Origin: Bacillus velezensis
Lineage (GTDB): Bacteria > Bacillota > Bacilli > Bacillales > Bacillaceae
Direction: 5' to 3'
Length of the DNA stretch: 64,000 nucleotides
NCBI RefSeq assembly: GCF_001461825.1
Contig: NZ_LLZC01000022.1
Location: 88,621 to 152,620, forward strand
Each line of letters opens with the position of its first letter. Within the stretch, counting starts at the first letter, position 1. Positions 11,161 through 19,561 of the stretch are shown here, in pieces. Under the pieces are notes generated by a model, which ran no database searches, was not told the DNA's origin, and saw nothing but the letters and a program-made list of their open reading frames with translations. Both the position numbers and the translations under genes were made by a program.

Positions 11161-11174
11161 AGACAAATTTCGAC

Positions 11175-11957
11175 TTATAAAGGGATCAGCGAAGCAGTAA
11201 AGTACTCGGAAATGAGCGGCCATGTCACAGCCGTAAAAACGAGCATGATGATGACCGCCGCGGAAATACAGTACATCACGTCAGCCGCAGGCTTTTCAGC
11301 CGATTTGTATAGAATCTGCACAAACTGCACCATCGCCGAGGCGGCCAGAAACAAGGTCAGCGCCGTAAACACCACGGTGACGACCGGCAGATTCAATATC
11401 GCGAAAATCATCCACACGATAGAGCAGGCGACAGCCGGAACCAAAAGCGATCCGACCCCCGCGGCCGCATCCCGCATCGTAATTTTCTGTTTCATCATAT
11501 AACGTGATACAAGCCAGACCGCGCCGGCCGCAGCGGCAAAAAAGACGAGCGTATACACGAGAACGACAGTAAAGCCGTCAAAAAACGTATGATGCCGCTC
11601 CCCGTATCCGAGAGGCCTTTGCTGGCTTGCCCTCAGCTGAAACCAATTTCCGATTGAGAAAAAGATACTGAATACAAGCATTGAAATAAGAGCATATTTA
11701 AAGCGGGAAAAGCCGTCTTCCCCAACGACCTTCACCGGTGATGTCAAAATGCGCAGCGCGAAACGGCAATAACGTTTGGCCGCGGCCCATGCAGAAGCGA
11801 GTTTTTCCGTAAAAGCCGGAGCCGGGCGCCGTTCCTTTTCTTTTTTCTTTTGCTTTTGATAACGTCCCGCATTTCTGGACATTCTCGACAGCGGTTCTTC
11901 ATCAGTCCCCTGATGCTGTTTTTCTTCTTCCAACGTTTCTTTTCTTTCTTCCGTCAT
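11175..11957 (-). CDS. yebC: Yip1-domain membrane protein YebC
   Basis: A 260-residue protein with a charged, Lys/Glu-rich cytosolic N-terminus (about 60 residues) and five or so hydrophobic segments, in keeping with the Yip1 family. I chose the ATG at 11957 because TAGGAG precedes it. A 31-residue in-frame extension to 12050 has no ribosome site and overlaps the likely promoter. This is unrelated to the YebC/PmpR transcription factors of other bacteria. The function is unknown. Confidence 0.82.
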   Translation of the reverse strand: MTEERKETLEEEKQHQGTDEEPLSRMSRNAGRYQKQKKKEKERRPAPAFTEKLASAWAAAKRYCRFALRILTSPVKVVGEDGFSRFKYALISMLVFSIFFSIGNWFQLRASQQRPLGYGERHHTFFDGFTVVLVYTLVFFAAAAGAVWLVSRYMMKQKITMRDAAAGVGSLLVPAVACSIVWMIFAILNLPVVTVVFTALTLFLAASAMVQFVQILYKSAEKPAADVMYCISAAVIIMLVFTAVTWPLISEYFTASLIPL

Positions 11958-12014
11958 GTCAGCAACTCCTATCAAAAAAATACGGCGGAATTTGTTAAAT
12001 AAGAAAATAAAACA

Positions 12015-12043
12015 CTTATATAAGGTACCGAAGCGTCCTTCAA
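12015..12043 (-). promoter_or_regulatory. Candidate yebC promoter
   Basis: TTGAAG (12038-12043), 17-base spacer and TATAAG (12015-12020) on the minus strand, about 60 bases ahead of the chosen yebC start. Confidence 0.45.
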
Positions 12044-12117
12044 CAGTCAAGCGGTTTTCTTCACCCGGACACCCACATGACGTTTTATCGTATGTATTGG
12101 TTTTACGGAATAGGACA

Positions 12118-12151
12118 AAAACAAAAAACCGGCTTAACTCAGCCGGTTTTT
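12118..12151 (-). terminator. pbuG terminator
   Basis: The stem AAAACCGGCT/AGCCGGTTTT (12127-12150) with a six-base loop lies just after the pbuG stop. The minus-strand side continues into a T-rich run. It is symmetric enough to work in both directions. Confidence 0.85.
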
Positions 12152-12154
12152 CCG

Positions 12155-13477
12155 TTATTTCAAGAAGATGAAATACAGGATAAAGATGACGAACAGCCCG
12201 TACATAATCGGGTGAACGCTTTTTCCTTTTCCTTTGCAGATCATTGTAATCGGGTAGAATATAAAACCGATCGCAATCCCCGTCGCAATGCTGTACGTCA
12301 GCGGCATCATAATCATCGTTAAGAATGCCGGCACAGCCACCTCGAATTTATCCCAGGCGATCTTACCGAGCGGCGCCACCATCAGCGCGCCGACAATAAT
12401 TAAAGCCGGAGCCGTCACATTCGTGGTGACGACTGACAGAAGCGGCGAGAAAAACATCGCCAGCAAAAAGAGAATGCCCGTGACAACAGCCGCGAAGCCG
12501 GAGCGCGCCCCCGCCGCAACGCCTGAGCTGGATTCAACATAAGAAGTCGTTGTAGACGTACCGAGTACGGCTCCGATAACGATTGATGTCGAATCTGCCA
12601 GAAGCGCTCTTCCCGCACGCGGAAGTTTGTTTTCCTTCATCAGCCCGGCCTGTGTCGCTACAGCCACCAGCGTTCCGGCCGTATCGAAAAACCCGACGAA
12701 CAAGAAAGTTAAAATGACAATCAGCATTTGTACGGAGAAGATATCCGGAAGGTGCATCCACGCCTGCCCGAAAGTCGGCGCAAGACTCGGCACGCTGCCG
12801 ACAATGTGCGTCGGAACTGGAATCAGCCCGCAGACCATGCCGGCAACCGCCGTCAGAAGCATTCCGATAAATACGCCGCCGTTTACGCGAAGCACCATCA
12901 GAATGACCGTCACAATAACACCGAAAACCGTCAGCAGCACAGGGCCGCTGTGAATATTGCCGATAGACACCAGAGTCGATGAGTTCGCTTCAATAATGCC
13001 CGAACCCTGCAAACCGACAAATGTGATAAACAAACCGATACCCGCGCCGACCGCCAATTTCAGCTCAGGCGGAATCGCATTAATGATTTTTTCCCGCAGT
13101 CCCGTCAGCGAAAGCGCCACGAAGATAATTCCGGAAATCAAGACGCCGGAAAGCGCAGCCTGCCATGAAATCCCCATGCCGAGGACGACAGAGAAAGCAA
13201 AAAACGCATTTAATCCCATACCCGGCGCAATCGCGATCGGATACTTTGCAATGAGCCCCATTAAAATACAGCCGGCCGCAGACGCCAAGGCTGTAGCGGT
13301 GAACACCGCGCCCTGATCAATTTTTAATGCTTCCGGAAATCCCTTCACACCGTTTAAAGACAATGTCAGCGGATTGACGAACAGAATGTACGCCATTGAC
13401 AAAAAGGTCGTTAAACCGCCGATGATTTCATTACGATAGCTTGTCCCCAGCTCATCAAACTGAAAAAATTGCTTCAA
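12155..13477 (-). CDS. pbuG: Hypoxanthine/guanine permease PbuG
   Basis: Proton-coupled importer of hypoxanthine and guanine, AzgA-type NCS2/NAT superfamily, with about 12-14 membrane segments. The start is a TTG at 13477 preceded by a perfect AAGGAGG eight bases away. This gives 440 residues, the known length, with N-terminus (M)KQFFQFDELGTSYRNEI. A 17-residue in-frame extension would place the start upstream of that site and is not needed. Conserved segments include NAFFAFSVVLGMG and FVGFFDTAGTLV. Expression is set by a PurBox-type promoter and a guanine riboswitch, so it is repressed when guanine is plentiful. Confidence 0.95.
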   Translation of the reverse strand: MKQFFQFDELGTSYRNEIIGGLTTFLSMAYILFVNPLTLSLNGVKGFPEALKIDQGAVFTATALASAAGCILMGLIAKYPIAIAPGMGLNAFFAFSVVLGMGISWQAALSGVLISGIIFVALSLTGLREKIINAIPPELKLAVGAGIGLFITFVGLQGSGIIEANSSTLVSIGNIHSGPVLLTVFGVIVTVILMVLRVNGGVFIGMLLTAVAGMVCGLIPVPTHIVGSVPSLAPTFGQAWMHLPDIFSVQMLIVILTFLFVGFFDTAGTLVAVATQAGLMKENKLPRAGRALLADSTSIVIGAVLGTSTTTSYVESSSGVAAGARSGFAAVVTGILFLLAMFFSPLLSVVTTNVTAPALIIVGALMVAPLGKIAWDKFEVAVPAFLTMIMMPLTYSIATGIAIGFIFYPITMICKGKGKSVHPIMYGLFVIFILYFIFLK

Positions 13478-13529
13478 GCCAATTGCCTCCTTCATTCTCT
13501 CCCATTTATTCTGCCCGTTATCCGCCAAA

Positions 13530-13562
13530 TAAAAAACGCCCCAAATACATTTGGGACGCTTG
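13530..13562 (-). terminator. Riboswitch-controlled terminator in the pbuG leader
   Basis: On the minus strand CGTCCCAAAT pairs with ATTTGGGGCG and is followed by TTTTTTATTT. It lies between the aptamer and the pbuG ribosome site and ends about 50 bases before the start codon. Confidence 0.9.
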
Positions 13563-13622
13563 ACTACATACGTTCAGTCTGAATAAATAAGAATGGATTA
13601 TTTATATCAAACGATTGAGATT

Positions 13623-13695
13623 GATCCGTAGTCAAGCCATTTACGGTAGCTTGGTAGAAACTTGCGGGCCATATCCCCGCCATTATACGATATCT
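13623..13695 (-). promoter_or_regulatory. Guanine-class riboswitch aptamer upstream of pbuG
   Basis: The minus-strand landmarks are ATCGTATAAT (P1/J1-2), GATATGGCCCGC (L2), GTTTCTACC (J2-3), CCGTAAA (L3) and GACTACGGAT closing P1. The specificity position (C in GACTACG) is cytosine, so guanine or hypoxanthine should bind. The architecture is the same as in the purE leader. Confidence 0.95.
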
Positions 13696-13716
13696 GCATA
13701 TTTGATTTCTGAGTCT

Positions 13717-13790
13717 ATTGTATCAATTCAATTTTGAAAACTCAATAAAAAAAACGAACAATCCCGTTAAAAAAATTTGGTTTATTCGTT
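13717..13790 (-). promoter_or_regulatory. pbuG promoter with PurBox pair
   Basis: Sigma-A promoter: -35 TTGAGT (13740-13745), 17-base spacer, -10 TACAAT (13717-13722), minus strand. Two inverted PurBox-like elements have CGAA/TTCG cores at 13755-13758 and 13785-13788. Spacing from -35 to the inner box and between the boxes is identical, base for base, to the pur operon promoter. Confidence 0.82.
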
Positions 13791-13796
13791 AATTGA

Positions 13797-13829
13797 CCAA
13801 AAATGGAAGACGGCAAAAGCCGCCTTCCA
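13797..13829 (-). terminator. Terminator of the ECF sigma/DUF4179 operon
   Basis: A GGAAGGCGGC/GCCGTCTTCC stem with a four-base TTTT loop (13805-13828) directly follows the DUF4179 gene stop, with ATTTTTGG after it on the minus strand. Confidence 0.8.
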
Positions 13830-13833
13830 GACA

Positions 13834-15276
13834 TCATTTTCCGTCCGCAGGCCGAACCGGCACCGCGAATGTGATCCCCTTATCATCCGCCAGCAAGTTC
13901 ATAACCGTTTGATTGACGTACAAAGCGTATGAATCGAATGAGAAATCGCGCAACGAATAGTCTTTATCGGTTGAATCATCTAATTCAAAAACGGATTCCA
14001 TTTCACCCGTTTTAAGGTTCGTGACTTTCGCCTTATTCCCTTTCAGATAATAGCCTTTTTCATACTCATTAAGCGATGGCCAGGTTTTCATTTTTTTCGT
14101 ATTGCCGAGACCGATTGACTCACCGACATTGATCAGCTGATCTTCATCCGCCTTGCTGTAATTGATTCCGGTGAATTGATAATCGACGATTACCGTTCTG
14201 CCTTGCTGTTTGATCTTTTTGATGGTAATGCCGACATGATGATGTTTCGTTTTATAACTGACGGGCAGTTTTGTTTTCAGAGGCACGATTTCTCCCGGCT
14301 CTGATTCTGTTTTTATATCGCCCGTTATGAAAAGTGTTTTCGCTTTCGGGTCTATCGGTTTGCTGAATTGAGTTTGGCCGCGTATTCTTTTCCCGCCGCC
14401 GGGAAGATTCTTTCTGCCGCCAAGTTCAATATTCGACGCCGTCATTTCATAATGGTTTCCGGCATCATCCGTTGCCTCGTAAATCGAGATGGCATCATTT
14501 TTGGCTGCATCATAGAAGTCGATAGAATACAGGAGAGCCGATCCCGTCGTTCCGTTTTCCGCCCGGATATCGAAAAAGCGGTATAATCCGTGATTTACAT
14601 TCACAGCTTTCGTTCCTTCCAGAGAAACGGACTTTTGTTTTTTAATAGGGAGTGTAAAGCGCCAGTTTCCCGGGATGTCCTTGATTTTTGTAATGACAAG
14701 CGGAAGCTTATCACCGTCTTTCAGCTTTGAGCCGTCCGTGAACAGGCGAAGCTGTCCCGCGTACCGTCCGTCTTTCATTTTTTTCATATCACTGTTGTCA
14801 TAATCCTCTGCTAACATATTCCATGGATCTTTATAATCAACTTGAAAAGAGATGCTCTCCTCATCTGATTTCAAATTGTCAACGGTAAAATTGTAAACGA
14901 GCTGTCCGCTGTCGTAATACACACTTTTCACTGTCACCGTGATTCCGCGTGATTCCGCTTTCTCATTCAGTTTTGTCACCAAATTGCTTTTAAACAGCGC
15001 AGAACCTGCCTTATCCTGAAACAGACTGTAAATTTGTCCGGCAACAGGAATGTTTCCCATAGCCGTATTAACGGAGGGCATGAATAAGCCTGAGGACAGA
15101 TACAGAATAAACAAAGCAGCAGCAACCGCGAGTCCGTTTATCAGTTTTCTTCCCCATCTCCGTCTGACGGCGCCTTCTTTTCCGACACGGACAGCGGCGC
15201 TGTGTATCACATTTTTCAATTCAGCTTTCGGCACGTCAATGTCCTGATACAATTGCTTCATTTGATGCTTTTCCAT
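13834..15276 (-). CDS. DUF4179-type membrane-anchored anti-sigma factor candidate
   Basis: A 480-residue protein with about 46 cytosolic N-terminal residues, one membrane segment (around residues 47-67, LINGLAVAAALFILYLSSGL) and a large extracellular part. The sequence just after the membrane segment (SVNTAMGNIPVAGQIYSLF) is the DUF4179 signature found in proteins encoded beside ECF sigma factors. The long beta-rich remainder looks like a DUF5643-type domain. The start overlaps the sigma gene by 19 bases and has AAGGAGG, so it is co-translated with it. The anti-sigma role is inferred from position and topology. The inducing signal is unknown. Confidence 0.75.
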   Translation of the reverse strand: MEKHQMKQLYQDIDVPKAELKNVIHSAAVRVGKEGAVRRRWGRKLINGLAVAAALFILYLSSGLFMPSVNTAMGNIPVAGQIYSLFQDKAGSALFKSNLVTKLNEKAESRGITVTVKSVYYDSGQLVYNFTVDNLKSDEESISFQVDYKDPWNMLAEDYDNSDMKKMKDGRYAGQLRLFTDGSKLKDGDKLPLVITKIKDIPGNWRFTLPIKKQKSVSLEGTKAVNVNHGLYRFFDIRAENGTTGSALLYSIDFYDAAKNDAISIYEATDDAGNHYEMTASNIELGGRKNLPGGGKRIRGQTQFSKPIDPKAKTLFITGDIKTESEPGEIVPLKTKLPVSYKTKHHHVGITIKKIKQQGRTVIVDYQFTGINYSKADEDQLINVGESIGLGNTKKMKTWPSLNEYEKGYYLKGNKAKVTNLKTGEMESVFELDDSTDKDYSLRDFSFDSYALYVNQTVMNLLADDKGITFAVPVRPADGK

Positions 15277-15791
15277 ATATGTTTATCCTCCTTTTCCAGC
15301 TCCTGCTTCAATGCTTTTCTCGCCCTGTGCAGATGCGTTTTTACAGTGCCTTCCGCCATACCGGTCTGTTCAGCGATCATAGCAATCGAGAAATCTTGAA
15401 AATAATAAAGCTGAATGGTCAGCTGTATATGTTCGTCAAGCGTTTCCAGGGCATTCCGAAGATCTATGTATTCTTCAATGTTCTTATTCTCCGCGCGCGT
15501 ATCATGCTGCGGCTCAAACGGGATGACGTCTCCGTGCTTTTTCCTCATCGCAAAAATCGTATGAAGCAAAATCCGGATCAGCCACGTTTTAAAATATTTC
15601 GGCTCCTTCAGCTGCGCGATATGAAGAAAAGCCTTGTAAGCCGTTTCCTGAACAGCGTCCAGCGTATCTTCCTTGTGATGCGAATAGAGATAAGCTGTTT
15701 TATATAAAGTATCCTGGTGTGCGGTGATCAGTTTTTCAAAGGCTGCGGCATCACCTTTTTTCGCCTTTTTGATCAATCGTTCTTCCTTCAC
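15258..15791 (-). CDS. ECF-family RNA polymerase sigma factor
   Basis: A 177-residue sigma-70 family protein of the extracytoplasmic-function group. Region 2 is visible (HQDTLYKTAYLYSHHKEDTLDAVQETAYKAF, positions about 25-55), and region 4 carries the helix-turn-helix IAEQTGMAEGTVKTHLHRAR near residues 136-155. I start at the GTG at 15791, eight bases after GGAGG; an in-frame GTG nine bases upstream lies within that site. It is divergent from the nearby sigV gene and not a copy of it. Specificity is unknown; an ECF-like promoter just upstream suggests autoregulation. Confidence 0.85.
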   Translation of the reverse strand: MKEERLIKKAKKGDAAAFEKLITAHQDTLYKTAYLYSHHKEDTLDAVQETAYKAFLHIAQLKEPKYFKTWLIRILLHTIFAMRKKHGDVIPFEPQHDTRAENKNIEEYIDLRNALETLDEHIQLTIQLYYFQDFSIAMIAEQTGMAEGTVKTHLHRARKALKQELEKEDKHIWKSIK

Positions 15792-15814
15792 CTTATCCAC
15801 CTCCTATGCTGTTA

Positions 15815-15841
15815 GATATGAATCAAGGCAAAACGGTTTCA
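15815..15841 (-). promoter_or_regulatory. ECF-type (possibly autoregulatory) promoter
   Basis: TGAAAC (15836-15841), then 15 bases, then CATATC (15815-15820) on the minus strand, about 24 bases ahead of the ECF sigma gene. The -35 is the classic ECF element; the -10 departs from the CGTC/CGTA pattern. Confidence 0.5.
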
Positions 15842-15845
15842 AAAA

Positions 15846-15920
15846 GATGAAAAAAAACGCCTCAAAGTCTAATTTCGGATAACAACGATCCGTTTTCAAA
15901 CTTGAAGGTGTTTTTTATTT
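15846..15920. terminator. Probable bidirectional terminator between the phosphonate operon and the ECF gene
   Basis: An A-run, CGCCTCAAAG, an internal stem (CGGAT/ATCCG), CTTGAAGGTG, then TTTTTTATTT. The outer arms pair with mismatches and the flanks are A-rich/T-rich, so it could stop transcription from either side. The rest of the 317-base gap up to 16108 holds the ECF promoter and a second terminator; I see no gene. Confidence 0.5.
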
Positions 15921-16043
15921 GTCTAATCTTATGGTGTCAGTCCCTTAGATTAATACCTTCTTTGTTCGCCGTTCAGTCTGTATTCCTCTCCCCAAAAATA
16001 TAAACACTCTTGTTTCCCATTCTGATGGGGCGCTGCTGAAAAG

Positions 16044-16083
16044 AAAAAAGCCTTTAAACCTTTGAGGTTCAAAGACTTTGCCA
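16044..16083 (-). terminator. Terminator of the phosphonate operon
   Basis: On the minus strand CTTTGAACC pairs with GGTTTAAAG (loop TCAAA) and is followed by GCTTTTTTC. It lies about 25 bases after the MFS gene stop. Confidence 0.75.
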
Positions 16084-16108
16084 TTAATTCTTCATTGTGT
16101 TAAAACAT

Positions 16109-17341
16109 TTAACTCCTATGAGATTCTGTTACATCAACTTTTGAACGTCCGCTCTTATCAAGATGTTTTTTTGCCAAAAATAAAACCGGAATTCCCGAGG
16201 CTGTCGTTATAAAAATGATCAAAAACATATAGAAGGACCCGTTTACACCAAAAAAGGAAAGAAGAATCCCTCCCAGCCAAGGACCGATTACATTTCCTAA
16301 ACGGTTAAAGCCTGCTGCTCCAAAGTATGTCCCTTTGAAGCCTGGTTTTGCAATTTCATCCACCAGCATATCAACCATCGAAAAAATCAAAACTTCCCCT
16401 ATTGTGAAAAACACGACGATAGAGCCCCATATGAATGGGTTGGACGATAGCGAAAAAAATAATAAACTGAAACTAATTAAAGCATTTCCCAGAATGATTG
16501 AATGAATCGGCGGGAACTTTTTCATGATATTCACAATAGGGTATTGAACGATTAAGACGACAATTGCATTCAAAGCTAAAAGCCATGAAAATATGGTCAC
16601 CCCGTCCTCTATTTTGACGGCAAAATATTGGGGCAATGTTGTAGAAAAGTGCGCATATCCGGATATTGATAATATCACTCCAAGTAATGTGATAAGAAAA
16701 ACCTTGTCTTTCCTTGTCACATTAAAAGCCGTAGCAATAGTCGTTTTATTTTCTTTTCGATTGTTCTCGTCTAATTTAAATTTTCGGAATGAAAATACGA
16801 GAGATAGACCATAAAGAAAATATGTAAAACCTGCGAACAGAAATGGGAGAGCCGTCTTGGCAGCTCCCAATCTAAGGCCTAAAAGAGGACCGAAAACTAC
16901 GCCGATATTAATCGCAGTATACCGCAAATTAAACATCTTCAAACGATTTTCTTCTTTGCTTATATCGGATAGTAATGCTCTTGACGCCGGTTCAAAGATA
17001 GATTGACACAGCCCGTTAAGCGCATTGATGACAAAAAATGCGAGTACACTATCTGCAAACATAAAACTTACAAAAACAAGCGCCCAACAAAATACAGACG
17101 TTATCATCACAATTTTCCTGCCAAAAAGATCAGACAAATACCCTCCGTAAAAGCTCATTACAATCCCAGCCAGCGAACTTACTGAAACAATGATGCCGGT
17201 CAAAGCAGGAGAAACACCTTTTACTTGTGTTAGGTAAATAGAAAGGAAGGGAATGCTCATCGAGACTGACATTCTGCTAAACAAGGTGCCTAAAATGATA
17301 TTCCAGCCCACAGGGTGAATTCTTAATCGTATGCCTTTCAA
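16109..17341 (-). CDS. MFS transporter, last gene of the phosphonate operon (probable exporter)
   Basis: A 410-residue protein with about 12 hydrophobic segments and the MFS loop motif GGYLSDLFGRKIV (around residues 63-75). The start is a TTG at 17341 with CAGGTGG just upstream. It follows the aminotransferase gene by 64 bases, and its stop is followed by the operon terminator. Being the only transport gene in a natural-product operon, it most likely exports the phosphonopeptide and may give self-protection; this is inference. Base composition is visibly AT-richer than in the flanking housekeeping genes. Confidence 0.8.
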   Translation of the reverse strand: MKGIRLRIHPVGWNIILGTLFSRMSVSMSIPFLSIYLTQVKGVSPALTGIIVSVSSLAGIVMSFYGGYLSDLFGRKIVMITSVFCWALVFVSFMFADSVLAFFVINALNGLCQSIFEPASRALLSDISKEENRLKMFNLRYTAINIGVVFGPLLGLRLGAAKTALPFLFAGFTYFLYGLSLVFSFRKFKLDENNRKENKTTIATAFNVTRKDKVFLITLLGVILSISGYAHFSTTLPQYFAVKIEDGVTIFSWLLALNAIVVLIVQYPIVNIMKKFPPIHSIILGNALISFSLLFFSLSSNPFIWGSIVVFFTIGEVLIFSMVDMLVDEIAKPGFKGTYFGAAGFNRLGNVIGPWLGGILLSFFGVNGSFYMFLIIFITTASGIPVLFLAKKHLDKSGRSKVDVTESHRS

Positions 17342-17405
17342 AAAACCACCTGCCTAAACATTAGATGCAGATATAAAGAGGCTCGTTTAAGCTTTCAGCG
17401 CTCTG

Positions 17406-18605
17406 TTATACCTTAACTGCCAGCTGAGTTGTAAAATTATTAATTCTTTTCAAAGCCTCTGTGATAAGATCCTTTGGGATGGCAAAATTCAAACGAATGT
17501 TTTTCGGCTCTCCGAATGCTGTGCCGGGAACAGCTGACACGTGCTGTTTTTCCAACAGAAGATGACAAAATGTCTCCGCATCAATTATTTGTTGATCTTC
17601 AAACATTGTTCCGAAAAATTGTGAAACATTCGGAAACGCATAAAAGGCTCCATTTGGTTTGGCGCATTGAATGCCTTCAATTTGATTTAAACCATCGACT
17701 AATATATCGCGTCTTTTTTTGTATTCTTCGACCATCGACTTGTCAAAACCGTTTAAAGCAGAAATACCGGCATATTGAGAAATAGTTGACGGGCTGCCTG
17801 TAGCATGGCTTTGAAAGCTGGCAATGGCTTCGGCTATATCCGATGGGGCTGCGATATAGCCGAGCCTCCATCCAGTCATTGCAAAGACTTTGGAAAATCC
17901 ATTCGTTATGATGGTCCGATTCAGCAATTCGGGAAAAATGAGCGGCAGACTGATATGCTTGCCCTCATACACAAACTGATCATAAATCTCATCGGAAATG
18001 ATAAAAATTCTAGAATAATCTTTCAACACATTTCCTAAAGCTTTCAGTTCATTTTCTGAATAAACGGACCCTGTCGGATTATTGGGAGATGTGATAACAA
18101 CAGCTTTTGTCTTAGGGGTAATTACTTCTGCAAGCTTCTCGGGTGTGATTTTAAAATTTGTAGTTTCATCACAGCTTACAATAACAGGAACCGCCCCCGA
18201 CAGTTTGATTTGTTCCGGATAAGATACCCAGTAAGGTGAAGGGAGGATAACTTCGTCGTCTTGATCACAAATTGCTTGAAAAACATTATATAGCGGCTGT
18301 TTTCCCCCGGCAGATGCAATTATTTGGTTTGGTTTATATTCTAAACCTCGTTCGTTAAGCAGATATCGCACAATGGATTCTCTTAATTCAATCAGCCCTG
18401 CTGCCGGCGTATACCCGGTTTTCCCCTTCACTATTGCCTGAATTCCTGCATATGAGGCTGTTAATGGCGGATGAAGATCCGGTTCTCCGACACTCATATT
18501 TATAATGTCTTTTCCTTCTTTTACCATTATCTTCGTTTTGGCATTTAATGACATAGTGGCCGAAGGTTTTATATTCATGACTCTATCGGATAATCTTTTA
18601 TTCAA
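17406..18605 (-). CDS. PLP-dependent class I aminotransferase, probable phosphonopyruvate transaminase
   Basis: A 399-residue fold-type I aminotransferase of the aspartate aminotransferase family. Motifs are SPNNPTG (about residues 173-179), SDEIYD (204-209) and NGFSKVFAMTGWRLGY (235-250) with the PLP lysine at about 239. The start is a TTG at 18605, eight bases after GGAGG. It lies between pepM and the MFS gene. With PEP mutase present and no phosphonopyruvate decarboxylase, the likely reaction is phosphonopyruvate to phosphonoalanine, which pulls the unfavourable mutase equilibrium forward. The family is certain; the substrate is inferred from context. Confidence 0.8.
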   Translation of the reverse strand: MNKRLSDRVMNIKPSATMSLNAKTKIMVKEGKDIINMSVGEPDLHPPLTASYAGIQAIVKGKTGYTPAAGLIELRESIVRYLLNERGLEYKPNQIIASAGGKQPLYNVFQAICDQDDEVILPSPYWVSYPEQIKLSGAVPVIVSCDETTNFKITPEKLAEVITPKTKAVVITSPNNPTGSVYSENELKALGNVLKDYSRIFIISDEIYDQFVYEGKHISLPLIFPELLNRTIITNGFSKVFAMTGWRLGYIAAPSDIAEAIASFQSHATGSPSTISQYAGISALNGFDKSMVEEYKKRRDILVDGLNQIEGIQCAKPNGAFYAFPNVSQFFGTMFEDQQIIDAETFCHLLLEKQHVSAVPGTAFGEPKNIRLNFAIPKDLITEALKRINNFTTQLAVKV

Positions 18606-18662
18606 TTCAAACGCCTCCAATGTCTTTATGGGCCATTCTTAAAATAGCACGATACAAAAACC

Positions 18663-19550
18663 TCAGTTAGCCGGCTGTCTATGGATCAAACGCTCCAGTT
18701 GCTTCATCCCCGGAACGTCTTGAATGTCAAATATCTCATTAACGCTCACGATGTCATTTTCAATCTGCAAAGACGATTTATTATTTATAATGCTTTCGAA
18801 TGTATCATTTATAGCCTTAACAGAAGCGCGCAACGCCTGATTCGCATAGATGGAAACCTTCACTCCCAATTTCTCAAGCTGTTCCATTGAGAGCGTCGGA
18901 TATTTAGTCGGAACCACAACCAACGGCGCATCCACGTCCCAATTGTTAACAAACTCAATAATTTCATCAGGCGATTGTTCTTTTGAATGAATTAAAATTG
19001 CATCTGCTCCAGCATGAACATAAGCTTTTGCTCTTGTATAGGCTTCTTCTTGACCCAATTTAGCAATTAAAGCTTCGACACGGGCAATCAATACAAAATC
19101 GTCATTTTGCTGAGCCATCTTTGCGGCTCTAATTTTTGCGCAAAATTCTTCAGTACTGACAAGGATCTGTTGTCTGTCGTCAAATGAGTTTAATTTTGGA
19201 TATACTTTATCTTCAATACAAACTCCGGCAATACCAGCAGCTTCGTATTTTTTGATCATGCGGGTGACATTGTGAATGTTCCCGTAGCCGGAATCACAGT
19301 CAGCGATGACCGGCAAATTGCATGATTCATTCATAATGACGGCGGCTTCAAGAAATTCAGTCATCGTTAATATACTGGCATCAGGTACAGTTTGCACAGC
19401 CGAGATTCCCAAACCGCTTGCCCATACGGCATTAAATCCGTTTTTCTCTGCTAATTTGGCGCTTAAACCGTCATGAGCTCCCGCAACTTTCACCAAACTT
19501 TTACTGTCTAAAGCATCTCTAAAAATTGATGATTTTCTGTTTTTCACCAT
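18663..19550 (-). CDS. pepM: Phosphoenolpyruvate phosphomutase (PEP mutase)
   Basis: Isomerises PEP to phosphonopyruvate, the entry step of nearly all phosphonate natural products. About 295 residues of the isocitrate lyase/PEP mutase superfamily. The diagnostic EDKXXXXXNS signature of true PEP mutases is present as EDKVYPKLNS (about residues 113-122). Also visible are WASGLGIS (43-50), the PDAS substrate loop (56-59) and the metal-site DCDSGYGN (84-91). The ATG at 19550 is chosen; an ATG one codon upstream and a GTG one codon downstream are alternatives, all served by GGGGAG. A four-base GTGA overlap with the upstream ligase stop also exists. It is the defining gene of the cluster. Confidence 0.93.
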   Translation of the reverse strand: MVKNRKSSIFRDALDSKSLVKVAGAHDGLSAKLAEKNGFNAVWASGLGISAVQTVPDASILTMTEFLEAAVIMNESCNLPVIADCDSGYGNIHNVTRMIKKYEAAGIAGVCIEDKVYPKLNSFDDRQQILVSTEEFCAKIRAAKMAQQNDDFVLIARVEALIAKLGQEEAYTRAKAYVHAGADAILIHSKEQSPDEIIEFVNNWDVDAPLVVVPTKYPTLSMEQLEKLGVKVSIYANQALRASVKAINDTFESIINNKSSLQIENDIVSVNEIFDIQDVPGMKQLERLIHRQPAN

Positions 19551-19561
19551 CATTCTCCCCT

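Noticed and set aside
11037..11174. Fur box upstream of the Fbp-like gene
   Set aside because: No 15- to 19-base palindrome near the GATAAT-type consensus was found.
15846..15920. Remnant of an insertion sequence at the edge of the phosphonate operon
   Set aside because: The inverted arms are short and flanked by A and T runs, which fits a terminator; there is no transposase fragment and no matching copy at the other edge.
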